Positions 24,344-32,382 of a DNA stretch of 64,000 bases are shown piece by piece. The notes under the pieces are model-generated. The model saw only the letters and a program-made list of their open reading frames with translations, made no database searches and was not told the origin of the DNA. Each line of letters opens with the position of its first letter. Position 1 is the stretch's first letter. Location: positions 1 to 64,000 of the forward strand of contig NC_014753.1 of NCBI RefSeq assembly GCF_000183745.1. Direction: 5' to 3'. A program made the translations under genes and the position numbers. The stretch comes from Oceanithermus profundus DSM 14977 (GTDB lineage Bacteria; Deinococcota; Deinococci; Deinococcales; Marinithermaceae).

Positions 24344-24846
24344 CGGGCCTCCTCCGTGGGGAACCGGGCCAGAATTTCTTCCACGACCTCGTTCGGGACT
24401 TCGGCATAGAAGCGGCCGCTCCCGTACTTCGGATATCCGTAGAACTCGATGTTGACGCCCTCCGGGTGCTGTGGGCTGACGTCGAGCCAAAGGGCGTGCT
24501 CGGTGCGGAGTACCTCGAACGTGTTGCCGGGGTCGGGAAGCTCTCTCGTGGGGATGGCAAAGGGCTTTTGTTTTTCGAGTGCGGTGAGGATGGCTTCCGT
24601 CAAGTGCTCTGCACCGATGGCCTGGGTGAGGGGTTCCTCACCCCAGAGGAGCCCGGTTGCAGGGGCCACGTGGTTGGGGAGAAAGACGGCGCGGACAAGC
24701 TCCTGTTCGCGCAAGCAATTTTCGAGTGTCCGAGCTTTAGCGAATGCTTGAGCCAGGTCGGCATCCGGGTGGACGAGCAACCAGTAGTCTTCGGGGCCGT
24801 CCGAAGTCGTCAGAGTGGCCGGCAAAGCCAGCAGTTCTTCTTGCAT
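24340..24846 (-). CDS. hypothetical protein
   Basis: A 168-residue acidic protein of unknown function with VNIEFYGYPKYGSGRFYAEV near the C-terminus. ATG 24846 follows AAGGAGA. It heads a coupled run with the two next genes. Confidence 0.6.
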   Translation of the reverse strand: MQEELLALPATLTTSDGPEDYWLLVHPDADLAQAFAKARTLENCLREQELVRAVFLPNHVAPATGLLWGEEPLTQAIGAEHLTEAILTALEKQKPFAIPTRELPDPGNTFEVLRTEHALWLDVSPQHPEGVNIEFYGYPKYGSGRFYAEVPNEVVEEILARFPTEEAR

Positions 24847-24912
24847 GTCCGTCTCCTTTCTGGACCGTTGGGGGCTTGCGTACTTGCCATCAGGGCGGAA
24901 GGAGGTTCAGAC

Positions 24913-24944
24913 GGGCCAGCAAGCGATCATGCTGGCCCGTCTCG
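24913..24944. repeat. 12-bp perfect inverted repeat
   Basis: GACGGGCCAGCA (24913-24924) and TGCTGGCCCGTC (24933-24944) flank an 8-base loop between two minus-strand genes. No T-run follows on either strand. It may limit read-through or stabilise the upstream mRNA. Confidence 0.5.
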
Positions 24945-25033
24945 TTTGTGAGCCGAGAGCTCGCAAACGCAGGCGGGATGCCTATCCAGCCAAGCAGGCT
25001 GACTTTCTTGCTTGTTCGTCTGCCCCGCCGACC

Positions 25034-25924
25034 TCACGCGGCCAGCGCCCATACCCCCCGCGCTAGCGGGCGGAAGTCGCCGTGGCGCTGAAGCACCTGG
25101 CGAACCTTGGCCTTCCAATGGGGATTGTTGCGCACCCTTTCCGGCGCCCCCTCCTCCAGGGTCCGGTAGAGGTCCGCCAGCGCGGCCTCTCCGCCGTGTT
25201 CGACCATGGCCTGGCGCACGAGCGCCCGCCAGGTTCCCTCGAGGCGGCGCTTCTGGGGGAAGGCCATCGCCCCGATGACCTGATAGGTGCTGCGGTCCTG
25301 CTTGCGCCACAGTAGGGCGTACTCGTGCATGATGCGCGGGTAGCGGAGCCGGTAATTGCGCGCGTTGGAGCTGACGTTGTGCTGGACCTTCACCAGCACG
25401 GCGGCGAGCTCGTCGGTGGGTAGGCGGGCGATGAGCTCCGCCTGGAAGCTGTAGTAACGTCCTTGCCGCCGCAGGTCGCCGATGAGCACGCCGTAGTGGC
25501 CGCCGGGCTTGGTCGCGGTGCGCTGGTTGAGCACGGCCTGGTGCAGCTTGTCTGCAAACTCCTCGACGCTGCCGGCGCGCGAGAGGTCGTCGGGGTGGGG
25601 CTCGTCGCCCCAGACCTCGCCCGAGTAAACGATCATGTCGTGGTAGGGCGGGTGGCTGAAGACCAGGTCGGCGGGCCGGCCGACGATCTCGAGGATGCTG
25701 TCGCGCAGGATGTTGAAGCCGCTGTGCAGGTCCAGGCCCACGGCTTCGATGCCCATCTCGCGGGCGACCTCGACGCTGGTGCCGCTGCCCACCATGGGGT
25801 CGACGAAGGTCTTAGGCCCCAGGGCCTCGAAGAGGTCCTTGTAAAAGTAGCCGCTGGCGTTGCCGCGCCAGCGGGGGTTGCCCCAGGGCCCGCGTTCGGG
25901 GTGGCTGCTGATGCTCGTTTCCAA
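25034..25924 (-). CDS. DNA methyltransferase-like protein (SHPPY motif)
   Basis: A 296-residue Rossmann methyltransferase. Motif I is TFVDPMVGSGTSVEVARE near residue 35-50 and motif IV is LVFSHPPYHDMIVYS near residue 95-110; HPPY in place of the usual D/N/S-PPY triad start preceded by Ser fits the S-x-PPY-like N4-cytosine or adenine enzymes loosely. The C-terminal third resembles a winged helix (YRTLEEGAPERVRNNPHWKAKVRQVLQRH) found in phage-encoded methylases. A solitary modification enzyme is likely. Confidence 0.75.
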   Translation of the reverse strand: METSISSHPERGPWGNPRWRGNASGYFYKDLFEALGPKTFVDPMVGSGTSVEVAREMGIEAVGLDLHSGFNILRDSILEIVGRPADLVFSHPPYHDMIVYSGEVWGDEPHPDDLSRAGSVEEFADKLHQAVLNQRTATKPGGHYGVLIGDLRRQGRYYSFQAELIARLPTDELAAVLVKVQHNVSSNARNYRLRYPRIMHEYALLWRKQDRSTYQVIGAMAFPQKRRLEGTWRALVRQAMVEHGGEAALADLYRTLEEGAPERVRNNPHWKAKVRQVLQRHGDFRPLARGVWALAA

Positions 25925-25933
25925 GGTTCCTCC

Positions 25934-26311
25934 CTAGGCAGCTTCGCCAAGGTTGAACTTCAGCACGCCCCGTTTGAGGTAGGGGTCGTGGCTGGCCAGG
26001 ACCAGGGGTTTAAGGAGCTCGTGTACGAGGGTGTCGTCTTCGGTCGCGATCGCCTCACTCCAGGGGTCCGTGAGCCCGTCGACGAAGCCGGGCTCGTTTT
26101 CGGCCCGCTCGTCGATCACCCGGTCGAGCCTCACCGTCGTCCCATCCCGGCGCTCGACCTCGATGGCCTCGAGGGAGTAGTCGGGGTAGAGCGCTTCGCC
26201 GTAGTCCAGGATCTCGTACTCGTAGCGGATGCGCGCGCGCACCGCGTCCGGAACGTAGCTCCGAACGAAATCCATGAACTCCTGCCTTTCCTGTTCCACT
26301 TCGTTTTTCAT
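25934..26311 (-). CDS. hypothetical protein
   Basis: A 125-residue acidic protein, MKNEVEQERQEFMDFV..., with a pattern RIRYEYEILDYGEALYPDYSLEAIEVERRDG that looks like a compact beta domain. Unknown. ATG 26311 follows AAAGGAGA. It precedes the methyltransferase by 9 bases, so they are probably co-transcribed. Confidence 0.6.
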   Translation of the reverse strand: MKNEVEQERQEFMDFVRSYVPDAVRARIRYEYEILDYGEALYPDYSLEAIEVERRDGTTVRLDRVIDERAENEPGFVDGLTDPWSEAIATEDDTLVHELLKPLVLASHDPYLKRGVLKFNLGEAA

Positions 26312-26328
26312 GGCATTTCTCCTTTCGC

Positions 26329-26649
26329 TCACTCGTCGCTTCCTCGCAACCACACGAGCCCCTCGAAGTGGTCGAAGCCGGCGTCCCTTAGGGCCTCGAC
26401 GATGACGTCGACGGCTTTCTGGGGCACGCCCTCGAGGTTCGTAGCGACGTCGCTGCCTTCGAGGTTGTGCTCCCCGGTTTCGTGGTCGTAGTCGTAGAGA
26501 ACATGGGTGAAGAGGCTGTCGCAGCAGGCCGATTCCTCGCTCCAGCGAGCCCGGGGCTCCTTCTCGAGCCAGACGCGGAAGTCAGGGTCCTTGAAGAGCT
26601 CGGGGGCGTCGACGGCCACGAACACCCCTACGTACGCGTGTTTCGCCAT
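26329..26649 (-). CDS. small hypothetical protein
   Basis: A 106-residue protein, MAKHAYVGVFVAVDAPELF..., with a CCDSLF pair of cysteines and an acidic surface. Unknown. AGGAGGAACC precedes ATG 26649. Part of a run of closely spaced small genes. Confidence 0.6.
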   Translation of the reverse strand: MAKHAYVGVFVAVDAPELFKDPDFRVWLEKEPRARWSEESACCDSLFTHVLYDYDHETGEHNLEGSDVATNLEGVPQKAVDVIVEALRDAGFDHFEGLVWLRGSDE

Positions 26650-26664
26650 GGTTCCTCCTTGGGT

Positions 26665-26892
26665 CTAGTCAAAGAAGTCGTCGCACTCCCCGAACGCACT
26701 CTGCGCCCCGTCGCAAGCCTCCTCCCAGGGGGCGCCCTCGATCGGGTACCACTCGATTTCTTCGGGGAAGTCTTCCCCGGAGTCGTAGGCGTCGGCCGGC
26801 CCCGCCTCGAGGGAGGGGCCGTCGTCGCGGGCCCCGAAGAGCCGCGTGCGGAGACGCGAAAACAGATCGAGCCAAAACCTGCTCGGGTTCAT
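26665..26892 (-). CDS. small protein with EIEWYPIEGAPWE tag
   Basis: A 75-residue protein with an amphipathic basic N-terminus (FWLDLFSRLRTRLFG) that could sit on a membrane, an acidic linker, and the PEEIEWYPIEGAPWEE segment also found at the end of the protein at 21414-21818. The nucleotide sequence is shared too (around 26717-26765 compared with 21423-21471), mostly differing at third codon positions. Function unknown. Confidence 0.6.
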   Translation of the reverse strand: MNPSRFWLDLFSRLRTRLFGARDDGPSLEAGPADAYDSGEDFPEEIEWYPIEGAPWEEACDGAQSAFGECDDFFD

Positions 26893-26916
26893 GGATGCCC
26901 TCCTTTGCTGGCCGGG

Positions 26917-27432
26917 TCAGCGCGTGGCCCGGGCCACCCCTGCGGATGGAGCGAAGGCCACGACCTCGGCGGTGCAGCGGCCGATGGCCAGGGCCTCTTC
27001 CCTGCTCGGTCGCCAGACGTCGACCTGCTGTCGCTTGCGCGGGTGCATCCGATCCTGCACCTCGAGGACCCGCCCCACGAGCGCCTGGGCCTCGGGGCCG
27101 CAGCCGGGCCCGGTGACGCGGGTGACGACGACCTTGCTCCCGAAACGCAGCCCCTGCTGCTCGAGGTCGCGGCTCACGGCGACGATGCCGTCGCGCACCC
27201 GCTGGCCCGACGCGGTGACGAAGGGGGTGCTGTCGGTTTGGTCGGGGGTGCTCGAGTAGGCGGTCAAGGTGAGCTCGAGGACGAGCGCGCGCTCGGGCAG
27301 GCCCGTCGGGGTGACGACCGGTACGGGAACGGGGCGTTCGACGACGACGGTTTCGATCTCGGGTGGCCGGCTCCAAGCAAGCAGCAAGAAGACCAGGACA
27401 CCCAGGGAAAACGACAGCAAGTGTTTCTTCAT
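26917..27432 (-). CDS. membrane-anchored 3D-domain (double-psi beta-barrel) protein
   Basis: The N-terminus MKKHLLSFSLGVLVFLLLAW is a signal anchor, so the rest is outside the cytoplasmic membrane. The body has the 3D-domain pattern: LTAYSS, then TPFVTASGQRVRDGIVAVSR (three Asp-type positions spread over about 70 residues) and GRVLEVQDRMHPR...VDVWRPS. These domains are found in cell-wall hydrolases and lytic transglycosylases. A role in opening peptidoglycan, for instance during DNA transfer, is possible. Start chosen at 27432 because the ATG at 27438 is too close to the ribosome binding site. Confidence 0.75.
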   Translation of the reverse strand: MKKHLLSFSLGVLVFLLLAWSRPPEIETVVVERPVPVPVVTPTGLPERALVLELTLTAYSSTPDQTDSTPFVTASGQRVRDGIVAVSRDLEQQGLRFGSKVVVTRVTGPGCGPEAQALVGRVLEVQDRMHPRKRQQVDVWRPSREEALAIGRCTAEVVAFAPSAGVARATR

Positions 27433-27444
27433 GGGCATTCTCCC

Positions 27445-27786
27445 TTAGCGCTCTACGGGCGCGACGGCCAGCAGGTAGCTTTCGTAAGCGTCTCCTTTGC
27501 GTACGTTGGCCACGGTCAACGCCAGGCGTTCGGGTTCGATCTCCGTGAGGCCCGCTTCGGCGAGTCGCTCGAGCACCGCATTCTGGAGGTCTTCGTAGAC
27601 CTCCTGGGTCAGCCGGGCCGGGGTCAGCGCGACGGTGAGAACTACCGTGGGCCTTCCGGGAATCTCGGCTTCGAGCAAGATGCGGGCGTGGTCGGGGTTG
27701 TTGGCGGAGTAGTCGCGGCGGGCGGCCACGATTCGATGCGTTCCTGCGCCCTCCTTCTTGAGGACGGCGCCGCTGAACTGCTCCAT
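27445..27786 (-). CDS. hypothetical protein
   Basis: A 113-residue protein of unknown function, alpha/beta by appearance (TVVLTVALTPARLTQEVYEDLQNAVLERL). GGAGG precedes ATG 27786. It sits just upstream of the 3D-domain gene with 12 bases between them. Confidence 0.6.
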   Translation of the reverse strand: MEQFSGAVLKKEGAGTHRIVAARRDYSANNPDHARILLEAEIPGRPTVVLTVALTPARLTQEVYEDLQNAVLERLAEAGLTEIEPERLALTVANVRKGDAYESYLLAVAPVER

Positions 27787-27843
27787 GGCTCCTCCTGTGC
27801 GTCTTGGGGGTGTGGGATTGGTGGATGGGGATGGTGCTCGGTT

Positions 27844-28116
27844 CTATCCTCGAGAATCCGCCCCACCGCTCACAAGCCTCTCGAGCAACGCGCGTCGCTC
27901 CTGCTCGAGCTGGTCCAGGTCGATGCCCAGGAACTCGGCGACGAGCTCCGAGTGCGGCCGGTGGGCGGGGTGGAGGTGCTCGTCGTTGCGCCAGACCGCG
28001 AGCTGGATACCCCGCTCGCGCAACCACTCGAGGAACGCCCCGAGGGTTTCCCGCTCGCATTCGGTCTCGCTGAAGCGCTCGAGCATGGAAGTGGAGGCGT
28101 CGTCAGGCCGCGGCAT
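27844..28116 (-). CDS. small hypothetical protein
   Basis: A 90-residue helical protein. ERETLGAFLEWLRERGIQLA and LVAEFLGIDLDQLEQERRALLERL resemble a short domain often annotated as unknown in phage and plasmid genomes; I know no function for it. It overlaps the end of the upstream gene by 14 bases. Confidence 0.6.
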   Translation of the reverse strand: MPRPDDASTSMLERFSETECERETLGAFLEWLRERGIQLAVWRNDEHLHPAHRPHSELVAEFLGIDLDQLEQERRALLERLVSGGADSRG

Positions 28117-29176
28117 CTTCGCTTTCCTCCTCGAGGATCCCGAACCCCCGTAGCCGAGCCTTCATCTGCTCGAGGGTGGGGTCTTGTACGGGCTGCGCTT
28201 TGGCGAGGGCGTGTTCGATGGCCCGGGCCAGCCAGTCGAGGCGGTCTGCGAACGACCCCTCGAGCTCTCGTTCGTACCAGTCGCGCAGAGCTCGTTGCAG
28301 GCTGTCTGCCACATCCCGCAAAGGGTCGTCCCCATCGCGGTCGTTGAACTCGACGTGGAACGCGGCTTCGGCTTTCTCCAGCCAGTCCGCGTCGATTGCT
28401 TCGGCCAGATCGGCAGCGTTGAGTTCCCCGGTGGCATCCGCGAAGCCGTCGAGGTCCCCGGTCACGAGGAAGAGGAGCAAGGTTCGGTACCTCGCATGCC
28501 CGGCTTTCTTGAGGAGCCCCATCAGGTCCCGGGTCACGCTCGGCTCGTAGGCCTCCTCGAGCAGGCCTTTCGCGGCGGCGTAGCGGGCGGCCTCGTAGTA
28601 GAGCTCTGAGGCGGCCGCGGCGACCGGATCCGGAAGCACCTCTTCGATTTCCGCGAGGGCCCGCTTGCTGAAGGTGCCGCTGACGCGCCCCTTGAGGTAG
28701 TTGCGGTAGCCGAACGGCTCCACGCTGTACTCCGTCAATTCGAAGCCCTGCCGCTTGAGTTCCCCCATGAGGTCGTCGAACCACAGGCTGGCGCTGTCGT
28801 TGAGCGACCGTCCGTAGTCGTGCTCGAGGGTTTCGTCGGGAAAGGCGTCGAAGCCCTCCTCCGACCAGCGGAGCAGGAAGCGGCCGAGCTCCTTCAGCGA
28901 ATCCTCTTCAGGAAGCCGGGTGAGGAGTTGCGCCAAATGCCCAAGGGCCTTTTTGTTGAAGCTCAGGCCCAGGCGTTGCGGTGGGCGTTCGACCTCCTCG
29001 AGGGCTTCCCGCACCGCTTCCCGGTAAGCCCGGTAGGGTTCCGCCAGCGCCGCGCGGTCGGCTATGGCGAAGAGCTGCTCAGACGGCTCCGGTCGGCTTG
29101 GGTCGAAGGTCAGGTAGAAGGGGTTCTCCGTAGAAGCGGAGAACCCCAGCTGGGCCAGGACTTCGGCGTTGCTCAT
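28103..29176 (-). CDS. hypothetical protein, 357 residues
   Basis: A long helical acidic protein, MSNAEVLAQLGFSASTENPF..., with many Leu-Glu-Ala helices and no known motif. ATG 29176 has GGGAGG upstream and overlaps the stop of the next upstream gene by 4 bases, so the two are coupled. Confidence 0.62.
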   Translation of the reverse strand: MSNAEVLAQLGFSASTENPFYLTFDPSRPEPSEQLFAIADRAALAEPYRAYREAVREALEEVERPPQRLGLSFNKKALGHLAQLLTRLPEEDSLKELGRFLLRWSEEGFDAFPDETLEHDYGRSLNDSASLWFDDLMGELKRQGFELTEYSVEPFGYRNYLKGRVSGTFSKRALAEIEEVLPDPVAAAASELYYEAARYAAAKGLLEEAYEPSVTRDLMGLLKKAGHARYRTLLLFLVTGDLDGFADATGELNAADLAEAIDADWLEKAEAAFHVEFNDRDGDDPLRDVADSLQRALRDWYERELEGSFADRLDWLARAIEHALAKAQPVQDPTLEQMKARLRGFGILEEESEDAAA

Positions 29177-29916
29177 GCTGCCTCCCGCTGGCTCAGGTCG
29201 TCCGGGAAGAGGATCGAACCGAAGCGCCGGCGCCCGAACCCCGGAATCGGCCTCCTTGTATGCAACAGCAACGCCGCTCGGTCGAAGCGTTCGCGCCGCA
29301 GCGCTGCGAACACGTCGGCGTCGAGCCGCTCGCCGGCCTCGCTGCGGCTGTCTTTGGCCAGGTACTCGAGGGTGCTCTTCGCCCATTCGAGGGTTGCCTG
29401 CTCGATTCGTTCGGACTCATGCCTCAGCTCGAGCACGACCTCGAAGCCGCGGGGGAAGCGCAGCCAGGCGTAGCTCACGTCGAAGAGCTCCCGCACCGGG
29501 ATCACGTAGCCGAACTCGATCTCGAGCATCTCCAGCGCCGGCTCCCAATCCGCAAGCTCGCCGTCGCTGCCTACCTCGATCGACTTGCCCGAGTGCCACC
29601 ACCAAAGGGCGTAGGCGGCCATGACGGCCAGGTCGTAAGGTTCCCGGCCCGTCTTCGTGAAGTAGAAGCGCTCGCTCTCTCCCGGGAAAGGGTCGGTCGG
29701 GCCGAGGTAGCAGGTTTCGGCGGCCTGCGAACCCACACCGTTGAACGCGATCTCGGCGTCGCCGAACTCCGGCCGCCCGCGGCCCAGGGGACCAGCGAGC
29801 GGCGGCAGCACGCGGTCGCGGTGGAGCCGGCGCAGGTCCCGGGCCACCAGGGGGATCGCCCCAAGGGCCTTCGGGTAGTGCTTTTCCTTGATCCTGACGC
29901 TGTGGCTGTAGCCCAT
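29173..29916 (-). CDS. phage/plasmid-type hypothetical protein (MGYSH family)
   Basis: A 247-residue protein. The opening MGYSH and the internal pattern EIAFNGVGSQAAETCYLG recall a group of phage proteins that begin MGYTHYW and contain FNG...ETF; function unknown. A Trp-rich helix (YALWWWHSG) lies in the middle. It stands between the VWA-MoxR genes and the 357-residue protein. Confidence 0.62.
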   Translation of the reverse strand: MGYSHSVRIKEKHYPKALGAIPLVARDLRRLHRDRVLPPLAGPLGRGRPEFGDAEIAFNGVGSQAAETCYLGPTDPFPGESERFYFTKTGREPYDLAVMAAYALWWWHSGKSIEVGSDGELADWEPALEMLEIEFGYVIPVRELFDVSYAWLRFPRGFEVVLELRHESERIEQATLEWAKSTLEYLAKDSRSEAGERLDADVFAALRRERFDRAALLLHTRRPIPGFGRRRFGSILFPDDLSQREAA

Positions 29917-29935
29917 GTCATGCCCTCCTTTCGCG

Positions 29936-31153
29936 CTAGTCGAGCGCGATCGTTTCGATCCACCCGGGCGGGCGGCCGTAAATTCCTTGGGTAAGTACGG
30001 TCATCACCCGCTCCCCCCGCTCGGGGCCCCGAGGCCAGCCGGTGCCGCCGTCGGTGAGCACCACGATCGAGCGATAACCCGCCTCGAGTGCGGCTCGGAT
30101 GCCGGCCCCCATGTCCGTGGCGCCGCCGCCGCGAAGCTCGAGCCGCCTCAGACTGCGCAAGCGGCCCTGGGCGGTGACCGCGGCGTCCACGGCGAAGTAG
30201 TGGACGTCGTCTGCGGCGCGCAGGATCCCCTTCACCTCGGCAAGTACCTGGTCGAAGTCCTCCTGACCCATGGAGGCGGAAGTGTCGATGACCAAGGCCA
30301 GCCGGGGCTTCCTCGCCTCGGTGCGCGGCAGGAGCAGCCGGCCGCGATTGCGCAGCCGCTGGAAGGTGTAGTCGTCGGCTCCCCCGCTGCTGCGCCCGAC
30401 CTCGTTCTGCACCCACCGGCGCAGCCGCGTGCGCCAGTCGACCTGCGGCGGGGCAAGGATCCGCTCGGCCCAGGCGACGAGCGCCTTGTGTGAGAAGGGA
30501 CCGTACCCCGACTGGAAGCTGTTTTGGTACTCTCGGGCGCTTTCCTCGATCAGAACGTCCACGAGGGGGTTGAGCAGCCCGGGGTGTTCGGGGTCGTCCG
30601 GGGCGAGCTCCCAGGGCCTGGCCTGGCCGTCGGCGGCTGAGCTCGAAGAGCCGGGGCCCATGGGGAGGCCCCCCTCTTCGCCTTCGTCCGTCCCGTGCTC
30701 TTCCTGGGCAGACCCGTCCGCTTCCTGGGGCGCGTCGGGACGTTTCAGAAGGGCGTAGTATTCCTCGGCGACGCCCTCCGGCGGAAGGCCGATTTGGCTG
30801 GGCAGGTAGGCTCCCGCGGGCAGGCGGAAGGTGCGCTGGGCGATGGGATTGACCTCCAGGTCCGCCGCCAGGTTCCAGTGGTAGGCGTCCCCCGGTCCGA
30901 CCCCGGCCTCGGCGGCGCGGTCGAAGTGCCTCAAGGCCAGGTGAAGGACCTCGTGGAGGACGACGCCGGCGCGTTCTTCCTCCTCGAGGGCGGCGAAGGA
31001 CTCGGGGTTGTAGTAGAGGCGGCCGTGCTGGTCCACCGCGAGGACGGGGACCTTGGTGGTGGCCACCACGGGCATGTGCAGTACCAGCCGAGAGAAGAAG
31101 GGCAAGGCTTCTAGCACGCGCCAGCGCGCTTCTTCTACGAGGGGGTCGGGCAT
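29936..31153 (-). CDS. VWA-like metallopeptidase-type protein (DUF2201 family)
   Basis: A 405-residue protein with two domains. The N-terminal part has VVLHEVLHLALRH around residues 65-76, a zinc HExxH motif. The C-terminal part is a von Willebrand factor A fold with the metal-ion site LALVIDTSASM. Such proteins are encoded beside MoxR ATPases, as here, where the MoxR gene lies 13 bases upstream. Together they would act as a chaperone-like pair that remodels a target complex; the target is unknown. Confidence 0.88.
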   Translation of the reverse strand: MPDPLVEEARWRVLEALPFFSRLVLHMPVVATTKVPVLAVDQHGRLYYNPESFAALEEEERAGVVLHEVLHLALRHFDRAAEAGVGPGDAYHWNLAADLEVNPIAQRTFRLPAGAYLPSQIGLPPEGVAEEYYALLKRPDAPQEADGSAQEEHGTDEGEEGGLPMGPGSSSSAADGQARPWELAPDDPEHPGLLNPLVDVLIEESAREYQNSFQSGYGPFSHKALVAWAERILAPPQVDWRTRLRRWVQNEVGRSSGGADDYTFQRLRNRGRLLLPRTEARKPRLALVIDTSASMGQEDFDQVLAEVKGILRAADDVHYFAVDAAVTAQGRLRSLRRLELRGGGATDMGAGIRAALEAGYRSIVVLTDGGTGWPRGPERGERVMTVLTQGIYGRPPGWIETIALD

Positions 31154-31166
31154 CTCGGTCCTCCTC

Positions 31167-32267
31167 TCAGGCCGCCCTGGCCCCGAGGACGTTCTGGCTC
31201 ACCGACTCCAGGAAAGCGACTTCTTCGTCTCCGAGAGCCCGGGCGCAGGCGTCCTCAACCTCGTTCTCGAGCGCGGCCTTGGTGATCTGTTGCGCGGTGG
31301 CAAGGGCCACCGCCCGATGCCCGGCTGCGTCCACGCGCCGGAGGTAGGCGATCAGACGGGCGTAAAGCTGCTGGGCGTCGTCGCGGCCCCCCTCGAGGGC
31401 TTCGGCCACCCGCTTCACCAGGGTTTCAGCGAGGCGCGCCAGGACGTCGCTGCGGCTGGGGATGGCCGCGCCAGCCGGATCGGCAAGGACCTGGTCAGGG
31501 GGGATGTCGTTTTGCGCCTTGTACTCCTGGTACCAGGCCACGAAGGTCGTCGCCGCGGCCTTGCCCACGAGCCCCTTGCCGGCCGAGTAAAGCCCCTCTT
31601 CGGGAAAGCGCTCCTCGAGGACCTCCTCCAGCGCCCGGGCGAACTTGTCCCAGGTGCGGGCGCTCGGCCAGGCGAGTTCGCCGGCGTGCGTGGGGAAGTC
31701 GTGGAAGTGTTGCGGGTGGGCATCCAGGAAGTGCGCGACGATGCGGTGGGCTTCGCCCTGTTCCTCGGCCCAGGCGCGCCAGGCCTGAAAGTCGGGGCGG
31801 ACCTCGACGTGCAGGAACCGGTTGGCTAGGGCCGCGGAGAGCTCCCACAGACCATCGACGCGGTCCGGCGGGTTGGCCGCGGCGAGGAGGATCACCCCTT
31901 CGGGCAGCGGCACGTCCCCTACGACCCGTTCGTTGAAGATGCCCAGGGCGGTGTCCTGGACCGTGGGCGCGGCGGTGGTGAGCTCGTCGAAGAAGACGAC
32001 GGCGCGCCGACCCTGCTTGGCGGCCTCGAGGACCCGCGCCAGCCAGGCGGGAACGGCGCGTTCGGCGCGGCGCGCGCCCTCGGTGGCGACGTAGATGCCG
32101 GCCACCTCGGTGGGGTCGTGCTGCGAGAGCACCAGCCGTTCGAGGTGGTAGCCCTTCGCCTTCGCCCACTGCTCGATGCGGGCGGTCTTCCCCACGCCGG
32201 GGTCACCCCAGAAGAAGGGGACGATGCCGGTGCGGTCGGCCAGTTCCAAGTAGTCCTCCAGTTTCAT
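31167..32267 (-). CDS. MoxR-family AAA+ ATPase
   Basis: A 366-residue AAA+ ATPase. Walker A is FFWGDPGVGKT at residues 17-28, Walker B is AVVFFDELTTA, and the sensor 1 region is VILLAAANPPDRVDG. It works with VWA-domain proteins, and the next gene encodes one. ATG 32267 follows AGGAGA. MoxR-VWA pairs on plasmids and phages are of unknown function. Confidence 0.9.
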   Translation of the reverse strand: MKLEDYLELADRTGIVPFFWGDPGVGKTARIEQWAKAKGYHLERLVLSQHDPTEVAGIYVATEGARRAERAVPAWLARVLEAAKQGRRAVVFFDELTTAAPTVQDTALGIFNERVVGDVPLPEGVILLAAANPPDRVDGLWELSAALANRFLHVEVRPDFQAWRAWAEEQGEAHRIVAHFLDAHPQHFHDFPTHAGELAWPSARTWDKFARALEEVLEERFPEEGLYSAGKGLVGKAAATTFVAWYQEYKAQNDIPPDQVLADPAGAAIPSRSDVLARLAETLVKRVAEALEGGRDDAQQLYARLIAYLRRVDAAGHRAVALATAQQITKAALENEVEDACARALGDEEVAFLESVSQNVLGARAA

Positions 32268-32367
32268 GGTTCTCCTTTCCCGTGCGGCGCTTCGCTCGAA
32301 GATGCGCCCGCATGCAAGAAGCCGCCCCGGGCCGGTCGTGTGACCGCGCACCCGGGGCACGTCGTGG

Positions 32368-32373
32368 TGTAAT
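32368..32373 (+). promoter_or_regulatory. extended -10 box of a leaderless promoter
   Basis: TGTAAT preceded by TGG lies 9 bases before ATG 32383, so transcription would start at or next to the start codon. No ribosome binding site exists. This is the divergent promoter of the restriction-modification gene. Confidence 0.55.
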
Positions 32374-32382
32374 GGACCCAAT

